From DASPJR01 sp035628505 (lineage in GTDB: Bacteria; Planctomycetota; SZUA-567; H5-PLA8): DNA of 11,027 bases. The stretch spans positions 1-11,027 of the forward strand of contig DASPJR010000170.1 in the NCBI GenBank assembly GCA_035628505.1, read 5' to 3'. Below the pieces are notes generated by a model. That model did no database searches and was not told where the DNA came from. It was given only the letters and a program-made list of their open reading frames with translations. Each line of letters opens with the position of its first letter. The first letter of the stretch is position 1. The position numbers were made by a program, and so were the translations under genes. Below are positions 6,919 through 11,027 of this stretch, piece after piece.

Positions 6919-8631
6919 TCACGCCTTCGCCTCTCCTCCCGGCAGGTCCTTGGGTTCCAGCTTCTTGAAGAGTACCTCTGGCTTGCCGAGCGTTACGCCC
7001 GGACGGGCGATGTCTTCGGGACGCAGGGTGGCACTGCCGGGCTTGAAGGCGTCTTCGAGGCCGAAGTTTTTCAGGATCGCGGCGGAGCTCTGCGGCAGGA
7101 ACGGGCGCAGCATCAGGCCCAGCGCGGCTGCGCGCGAGAGGCACACGTACATCAGACGGTTGCATTCGGCCACGTCAGTCTTCAGCGACTTCCACGGCGC
7201 ATTCGCGTCGAAATACACATTGCCCGCGCGCGCGCAATTGATTACCGCCGCCAGCGCATTGCGGAACTGCAGGCCGTCGAGCAGCGCGCCGCTCGTCGAG
7301 AGCGCAGTTGCCGTCTCCTCCATGAATGCCTTGTGATTGCCCAGCTCGCCTGGCTCCGGAATTTTTCCGCCAAGTTTGTTCACGGCGAAGGTCAGCACGC
7401 GGTGAATGTAGTTGCCGAGAATATCGGCGAGCTCGCCGTTGTAGCGCAACAAAAAGTCTTCCCAGGTGAACGTGCTGTCGTTGTTCTCGGGCGCAACGGC
7501 GGTGAGATAATAACGCAGCGACTCGCTGCCGTACTTCTCGACGAACCAGCCGATTTCAATGATGTTGCCGCGCGACTTGCTGAACTTGTCGGCGCCGAAA
7601 TTCAGGAACTCGTTGGCGACGACCTGCGAGACAAGCTGATACGGACGCTCGCCGGCGGGTACGGCGTCGTTGGCGCCAATCTGCATCGCCGGCCAGGTGA
7701 TTGCGTGGAAAGGAATGTTGTCTTTGCCGATGAAATTCACGACCGCGCAATCGGGGTTCTGCCAGAAATCTTTCCAGCCTTCGGGATTTCCTTCCTTCGC
7801 GAAAAGCTGCTGCGTGAACGTCACGTAGCCGATGGGTGCGTCAAACCAGACATAGAGCCGCTTGCCGGCTGCGTCGGGATCATCGAGCGGGATTTTGACG
7901 CCCCATTCGGTGTCGCGCGTGATCGCGCGCGCCTGCAGGCCGCGCTTGAGCCAGCCGGTGGCTTCACGCTGCGCGTTCAAGCGCCAGGGCGAAGTGCTGC
8001 CTTCCGAGTGGCTCGCGACGAATTCTTTGAGGCGGTCGCTAAAAGCGTCGAGCTTCAGAAACCAGTGCGACGTGCTTTTCAGCACGGGCGTTGAGCCGTC
8101 GCCTTCGATCGCCACGCGCGGATTCTTAAGCTCGGTGACTTCGTACGTGCTCCCGCACTTGTCGCACTGATCGCCGCGCGCGTTCTCGTCGCCGCAGACC
8201 GGACACGTGCCTTCGACGTAGCGATCCGGCAGGAACATCTTCGACTTTTCCGAATACAGCTGCTGCGTCTGGCGCTTCTCGATGTAACCCTTGGAATAAA
8301 GGCGCGTGAAGAACTGCTGCGTCAGCGTATGGTGTTCGGGGCTGGAGGTGCGGCCCCAGATGTCGAACTTCACGTTTGCCGCCGCGAAGGCTTCGCCGTT
8401 GGCCTTATGGAATTCGTCAACCACGTCCTGCGGTGAGCACTTGCGCTTCAGGGCGGTAAGCGTGATCGGCACGCCGTGCTCATCGCTGCCGCAGATGAAA
8501 CGGACATCGTTGCCCTTCAGGCGCAGCCAGCGGACATAAATATCGGCCGGAAGATAAGCCCCGGCCAAATGGCCCAGATGAACGCGGCCGTTGGCGTAGG
8601 GCAGGGCGCTGGTGACTAGAACTTTCTTCAA
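6919..8631 (-). CDS. metG: Methionyl-tRNA synthetase
   Basis: A 570-residue class Ia synthetase that charges tRNA-Met with methionine in the cytoplasm. The HIGH-type signature is H18-L-G-H21. The KMSKS loop is K349-F-S-K-S353, followed by R-G-N. The connective domain has a complete four-Cys zinc knuckle (C143, C146, C156, C159), placing it with the four-cysteine MetG type. Anticodon-binding helices follow from about residue 390. The protein ends near 570 and lacks the C-terminal tRNA-binding/dimerisation (EMAPII-like) domain that extends the E. coli enzyme to about 677 residues, so it is probably monomeric or served by a separate protein. The start is a TTG at 8631, supported by GGAGG 8 nt upstream and by the canonical K-K-V-L-V-T-S-A-L-P-Y-A-N N-terminus. 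Confidence 0.97.
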   Translation of the reverse strand: MKKVLVTSALPYANGRVHLGHLAGAYLPADIYVRWLRLKGNDVRFICGSDEHGVPITLTALKRKCSPQDVVDEFHKANGEAFAAANVKFDIWGRTSSPEHHTLTQQFFTRLYSKGYIEKRQTQQLYSEKSKMFLPDRYVEGTCPVCGDENARGDQCDKCGSTYEVTELKNPRVAIEGDGSTPVLKSTSHWFLKLDAFSDRLKEFVASHSEGSTSPWRLNAQREATGWLKRGLQARAITRDTEWGVKIPLDDPDAAGKRLYVWFDAPIGYVTFTQQLFAKEGNPEGWKDFWQNPDCAVVNFIGKDNIPFHAITWPAMQIGANDAVPAGERPYQLVSQVVANEFLNFGADKFSKSRGNIIEIGWFVEKYGSESLRYYLTAVAPENNDSTFTWEDFLLRYNGELADILGNYIHRVLTFAVNKLGGKIPEPGELGNHKAFMEETATALSTSGALLDGLQFRNALAAVINCARAGNVYFDANAPWKSLKTDVAECNRLMYVCLSRAAALGLMLRPFLPQSSAAILKNFGLEDAFKPGSATLRPEDIARPGVTLGKPEVLFKKLEPKDLPGGEAKA

Positions 8632-8674
8632 TGCACAAACCTCCAGAATAAAGCACGGACAAACACAAAAGTGG

Positions 8675-8703
8675 AGTATACGCCTTCAATGGTCGATTTT
8701 CGA
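8675..8703 (-). promoter_or_regulatory. metG: Predicted metG promoter
   Basis: On the minus strand TCGAAA (8703-8698) is followed after exactly 17 bp by TATACT (8680-8675, five of six matches to TATAAT). This gives a start near 8667 and a leader of about 36 nt carrying the GGAGG of metG. It sits in the 97 bp divergent spacer shared with the HDO gene. The -35 match is only four of six, so the call is tentative. Confidence 0.4.
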
Positions 8704-8728
8704 GTCAGCTCACAAGGATGAAGCCCAC

Positions 8729-9436
8729 ATGTCCAGCAGTTCAACAGCCAGCGCCTTTATGGCCACGCTCAACAATGAAATCCACGCGCATCCGTTCCTC
8801 AGCGATCCATTTGTAAAACGCCTCTCGACACCCGGCGGCGTCACGCGTGAGCAGGCTCGGCGTTTTGCGCTACTGTACTACCCGCACATCTTCCGCACGC
8901 GGCTGTATCAGGCCTGCGCGCTGGGCATCTGCCCCGACGAGCGCGTCCAATACGTCCTCGCCGATATCCTCTGGGACGAATACGGCAAAGGCGACTTCAG
9001 CCGCACACATCCCGCGGTTTACCGTAAGTTCCTTGCGGCACTAGATGTTCCAGAAGCTGAGTACGCTCAGCCGCGCATCTTTCCGGAGCTGGCCATGTAC
9101 ATTGAGACGATGATGCGGCTGTGTCAGAGCGGCGATTGGCTTGAGGCTGCTGCCGCGGTAGGCATTGCCAGCGAATGGCCGATCCCCTCCTTATATGGAG
9201 CGTTCCTGCAGGGCTTGCGCACGGTTCCGGGCCTGACAGAGGACGATCTGGAACTGTTTACCAGCCACATCGGCATCGATGAACATCACTCCGAAATCAT
9301 GAAGCAAGCTCTTATGCCATATGCGCTTACGGAAAATGGTCAGGCGCGGATCCGGCGCGGCGTGCGAAGCAATCTGGATTCCCGACGGGTCATGATGGCC
9401 GGGCTCTTCCGCGAAGTCTTTGAGGCGAAGCTCTAA
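8729..9436 (+). CDS. Heme-oxygenase-like diiron oxidase (HDO/PqqC-TenA-like fold)
   Basis: A 235-residue all-helical protein of the iron-containing redox enzyme group, related in fold to PqqC, TenA and CADD. Candidate ligands follow the HDO pattern. E84 and H94 lie in W-D-E-Y-G-K-G-D followed by S-R-T-H; E149 lies in a central helix (A-S-E-W-P). The final helix has H180-x3-D184-x2-H187 (S-H-I-G-I-D-E-H-H). These residues would bind a dinuclear metal centre that activates O2; known members cut C-C bonds or hydroxylate nitrogens, and the substrate here cannot be told. I start at the ATG at 8729, preceded by AAGGA with 10 nt spacing; the frame is open upstream to 8612, but that would overlap metG and its promoter. 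It is divergent from metG and upstream of the BMC operon on the same strand, with 317 bp between them. Confidence 0.82.
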   Translation: MSSSSTASAFMATLNNEIHAHPFLSDPFVKRLSTPGGVTREQARRFALLYYPHIFRTRLYQACALGICPDERVQYVLADILWDEYGKGDFSRTHPAVYRKFLAALDVPEAEYAQPRIFPELAMYIETMMRLCQSGDWLEAAAAVGIASEWPIPSLYGAFLQGLRTVPGLTEDDLELFTSHIGIDEHHSEIMKQALMPYALTENGQARIRRGVRSNLDSRRVMMAGLFREVFEAKL

Positions 9437-9548
9437 GCATTAATAAAAAATTGCACATATGCGTCATACTCGCCCGTGCTTACTCGTTTCAAAGCTTGGT
9501 CTCAATAAGATGTCTAACAGCTTAACCTGTCACGTTTTGTGCATTTTT

Positions 9549-9579
9549 TAGGACGCGTTTGTAGGACCTTTATTAGGAC
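9549..9579. repeat. Three direct TAGGAC repeats
   Basis: TAGGAC occurs at 9549-9554, 9562-9567 and 9574-9579, at steps of 13 and 12 bp. The middle unit is followed by C and the outer ones by G or A. Such spacing, close to one helical turn, is compatible with binding by an oligomeric regulator upstream of the BMC operon promoter region. Confidence 0.55.
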
Positions 9580-9610
9580 AATTTACTGGAATTGCTTAAA
9601 ACCTGTGTAC

Positions 9611-9657
9611 GTTTAAAATAGTATAAATGACTCTTTTTATAGTTTAAAATCGTATAA
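9611..9657. repeat. Duplicated 16-mer GTTTAAAATnGTATAA
   Basis: The 16-mer is at 9611-9626 and again at 9642-9657, with a single mismatch in the central base and a 31 bp offset, almost three helical turns. Part of it, ATCGTATAA, recurs inverted as TTATACGAT at 9699-9707. The second copy contains the candidate -10 element of the BMC operon. A regulator binding here would occlude or contact RNA polymerase. Confidence 0.65.
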
Positions 9658-9658
9658 T
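9653..9658 (+). promoter_or_regulatory. Candidate -10 element for the BMC operon
   Basis: A perfect TATAAT hexamer lies about 95 bp upstream of the BMC-T start. No good -35 hexamer lies 16-18 bp further upstream (the sequence there is ACTCTT), and there is no TG extension. If this is the promoter it probably depends on an activator, for which the adjacent repeats are candidate sites. Confidence 0.4.
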
Positions 9659-9753
9659 AAAGCACACTATTGTTATTGTGCTAAAGATTTAATCAGTTTT
9701 ATACGATTCACACGTTGCAGGTGTGGTATATCTACGACGGGGAGGGTCTTGTC

Positions 9754-10374
9754 ATGGCCAGTAACGTTCAGCTTCGCGCGTATTGTTTCCTGGACAGCAT
9801 GCAGCCGCAGTTCGCGTCTCATCAGGCCACCATCGCTCAGGGTTACCTCCCTATTAAGGGGCAGGCGGCGCTTTTTGTCGAAGTCGCTCCCGGCATGGAG
9901 ATCCAGCGTCTGCTTGACGTCGCGTGCAAAGCCACCGCCGTGATGCCCGGTTCGCTGCAGGTCGAACGCGCTTTCGGCATGATGGAGATTCATCACGAAG
10001 ACCAGGGCGAAGTGCGCCAGGCCGGCTCGGCCGTGCTGGAGGCACTCGGCGTGAAAGAAAATTCGCGCGCCAAACCGAAAGTTACGACCAGCACGATCAT
10101 CCGCAAAGTCACCGACTATCACACGATGCTGATCAACCGCACACGCCACGGCAGCATGCTGCTGGGCGGACAGACGCTTTATATCCTGGAAGTCGAGCCC
10201 GCCGCGTACATCCACCTCGCCGCCAACGAAGCCGAAAAAGCGAGCAACGTCAACCTGCTCGAACTGCGCGGCGTCGGCGCCTTCGGAAGACTTTTCCTCG
10301 GCGGCGAAGAAGCGGATGTGGTAGTCGCGGCCGAAGCCGCAGAAGCAGCGATAAAAGCGGTTTCTGGTTCGTAG
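9754..10374 (+). CDS. BMC-T, tandem-domain microcompartment shell protein
   Basis: A 206-residue protein with two BMC domains (about 12-98 and 113-203), the form that makes trimeric pseudohexamers in microcompartment shells. The internal duplication can be seen directly. G-Q-A-A-L-F-V-E-V near 36-44 parallels G-Q-T-L-Y-I-L-E-V near 139-147. Each is followed by an Ala-rich helix and then a strand with a pore-side loop, E-R-A-F-G at 71-75 and V-G-A-F-G-R at 174-179. G-R-L-F-L-G-G with a D-V and Ala-rich helix closes the second domain in the usual BMC way. The ATG at 9754 has GGAGGG 7 nt upstream; an in-frame TTG at 9715 is less likely. It is the first gene of the operon, followed by BMC-H. Its last four codons lie inside a heptamer repeat. 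It resembles the tandem shell proteins of PVM-type loci, from memory of family sequences. Confidence 0.9.
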   Translation: MASNVQLRAYCFLDSMQPQFASHQATIAQGYLPIKGQAALFVEVAPGMEIQRLLDVACKATAVMPGSLQVERAFGMMEIHHEDQGEVRQAGSAVLEALGVKENSRAKPKVTTSTIIRKVTDYHTMLINRTRHGSMLLGGQTLYILEVEPAAYIHLAANEAEKASNVNLLELRGVGAFGRLFLGGEEADVVVAAEAAEAAIKAVSGS

Positions 10375-10477
10375 TTTCTGGTTTCTAGTTAACAGAATCG
10401 CGAATTTTGAGTACGCGACCCCAGAAACCAGAAACCAGAAACCAGAAAACTAGAAAACTAGAAACGAGAAACCCTAA
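10359..10477. repeat. Inverted arrays of heptanucleotides (GGTTTCT / CCAGAAA)
   Basis: The left array is GGTTTCT (10359-10365), GGTTCGT, AGTTTCT, GGTTTCT (10380-10386), in exact period 7, and it overlaps the end and stop codon of the BMC-T gene. The right array is CCAGAAA four times in exact period 7 (10421-10448), then ACTAGAAA-type units to about 10471. The two arrays are reverse complements and are separated by about 30 bp, so the transcript can fold into a long hairpin between the two shell-protein genes. There is no T-run, so this is not a standard terminator. Confidence 0.92.
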
Positions 10478-10489
10478 ACCGGAGGTTCT

Positions 10490-10795
10490 ATGGCAGACGC
10501 ATTAGGCATGATCGAGACACGCGGATTTGCGGCGATGGTGGAAGCCAGCGACGCGATGGTCAAAGCCGCGAAGGTCGAACTCATCGGTTACGAAAAAATC
10601 GGTGGCGGCTACGTCACCGCGATCGTGCGCGGCGATGTGGCGGCCGTGAAAGCCGCGACCGAAGCCGGCGCGCGCGCCGCCGAGGCGATCGGCGAAGTGG
10701 TGAGCGTCCATATCATCCCGCGCCCGCATGCGAATGTGGACGAAGCGCTCCCGCTGGGCCGCGGTGAGAAGATGGGGCTGGGTTCGAAGAAGTAA
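10490..10795 (+). CDS. BMC-H, hexameric microcompartment shell protein
   Basis: A 101-residue single-domain BMC protein (PduA/EutM/CcmK/CsoS1 family) that forms the hexagonal tiles of the shell. It has the typical A-L-G-M-I-E-T-R-G start, an A-S-D-A-M-V-K-A-A helix, and the pore loop K36-I-G-G-G40 lining a central pore with backbone amides. R-G-D-V-A-A-V-K follows, and the edge residues K25 and R78 (P-R-P-H) match the hexamer-hexamer contact pair known in PduA. A tail of about 20 residues after P-R-P-H is rich in Gly, Lys and Leu. The ATG at 10490 has GGAGG only 4 nt upstream, a slightly short spacing. The Gly-lined pore suits small polar metabolites. It alone does not say whether the compartment is catabolic or a carboxysome. 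Confidence 0.97.
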   Translation: MADALGMIETRGFAAMVEASDAMVKAAKVELIGYEKIGGGYVTAIVRGDVAAVKAATEAGARAAEAIGEVVSVHIIPRPHANVDEALPLGRGEKMGLGSKK

Positions 10796-10799
10796 CGGC

Positions 10800-10922
10800 G
10801 GCTCTTAGCTCTTGGCTCTTGGGGGCGGCGCCAGCGGCATGAATTCGGTTGTGCTCTTCATCTGCCTTCATCGGCGGGTCAAAAAAACCTTGTGCCTTTG
10901 TGTCTTCGAGTCTTGGTGTCGT
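10800..10922. repeat. Short tandem repeats between BMC-H and the cargo gene
   Basis: GGCTCTT, AGCTCTT, GGCTCTT occur contiguously at 10800-10820 in exact period 7, starting 5 nt after the BMC-H stop codon. Further on, CTT recurs at 10889, 10896, 10904 and 10912 (steps 7, 8 and 8) within a T/G-rich stretch, a degenerate array of the same kind. Between them lies about 68 bp without recognisable content. Confidence 0.75.
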
Positions 10923-10944
10923 CTGTTTCGCCTGAGGCCGCGTC

Positions 10945-11027
10945 ATGACATTGGATGACAAAAAAGTTGCAGAGATTGTCTCGCGCGTAGTCGAACGCAT
11001 CCAGGCGAGCACAGCCGCGAAACCCGC
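10945..11027 (+). CDS. N-terminus of a probable BMC cargo protein (encapsulation peptide)
   Basis: A frame opens at the ATG at 10945, preceded by GAGG with 7 nt spacing, and continues for 27 codons to the window edge. The N-terminus forms an amphipathic helix: residues 4-20 run D-D-K-K-V-A-E-I-V then S-R-V-V-E-R-I-Q. V8, I11, V12, V15, V16 and I19 lie on one face, with Asp, Lys, Glu and Arg on the other. A Ser/Thr/Ala/Pro linker then begins. This is the layout of encapsulation peptides on BMC core enzymes such as aldehyde dehydrogenase (PduP-like), phosphotransacylase or the signature enzyme. An acylating aldehyde dehydrogenase is a common third gene in such operons, but the catalytic part is out of view and I do not assign it. 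Confidence 0.7.
   Translation, partial: MTLDDKKVAEIVSRVVERIQASTAAKP

Larger units (their letters stand above)
9437..9753 (+). promoter_or_regulatory. AT-rich regulatory spacer ahead of the BMC operon
   Basis: This 317 bp stretch has no gene on either strand and is much richer in A+T than its surroundings. It has three TAGGAC repeats (9549-9579), a duplicated 16-mer ending in a perfect TATAAT (9611-9658), a small hairpin AGCACA/TGTGCT (9661-9666 with 9677-9682), and an inverted TTATACGAT (9699-9707). It ends in a strong Shine-Dalgarno, GGAGGG (9741-9746), 7 nt before the BMC-T ATG. I see no intrinsic terminator for the HDO gene, so read-through into the BMC operon is possible. Confidence 0.6.

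Noticed and set aside
6847..8094. Plus-strand open frame of 415 codons opposite metG
   Set aside because: Antisense to a complete methionyl-tRNA synthetase; no recognisable domain or ribosome binding site.
10359..10477. Intrinsic terminator between BMC-T and BMC-H
   Set aside because: The inverted arrays can pair, but there is no T-run after the right arm; the sequence there is A-rich.
10490..10795. Carboxysome assignment from the BMC-H similarity to CcmK/CsoS1
   Set aside because: The KIGGG pore is shared with catabolic shells, and no RuBisCO or carbonic anhydrase gene is visible.

Overview
The window is an 11 kb piece of a fairly GC-rich bacterial chromosome. It holds eleven complete genes and one gene cut by each edge. 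Gene content, a bacterial microcompartment (BMC) operon and period-7 intergenic repeats make an Acidobacteriota (Terriglobia/Koribacter-like) source my best guess. This is inference, because no rRNA or other phylogenetic marker is present.

Left part (1-4186, all minus strand). Transcription runs from a YihY/BrkB-family membrane protein to a zinc-dependent medium-chain dehydrogenase, then hemW (radical SAM heme chaperone), then a signal-peptide protein that runs off the left edge. Two near-identical composite palindromic repeats of about 140 bp (1959-2100 and 3118-3256) lie directly downstream of the dehydrogenase and YihY genes and bracket the dehydrogenase in direct orientation.

Middle (4187-9436). 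A Bax inhibitor-1 family membrane protein on the plus strand has a recognisable promoter and a strong intrinsic terminator. Facing it is a minus-strand run of metG, vapB, vapC and a secreted protein of unknown function; the last three overlap end to start. Divergent from metG is a heme-oxygenase-like diiron oxidase (HDO/PqqC-like) gene.

Right part (9437-11027, plus strand). An AT-rich, gene-free stretch of about 317 bp carries short direct and inverted repeats and a perfect TATAAT. It precedes the start of a BMC operon: a tandem-domain shell protein (BMC-T), a hexamer shell protein (BMC-H), and the first 27 codons of a gene whose N-terminus looks like a BMC encapsulation peptide. The two gaps in this operon (115 and 149 bp) are filled largely by heptanucleotide tandem repeats, a different heptamer in each. 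A third heptamer array lies at the 3' end of the unknown secreted-protein gene.

The BMC shell would enclose an enzyme pathway encoded beyond the right edge. An aldehyde-generating catabolic pathway is the commonest kind, but the signature enzyme is not in view. The HDO gene is a neighbour of unproven relevance.
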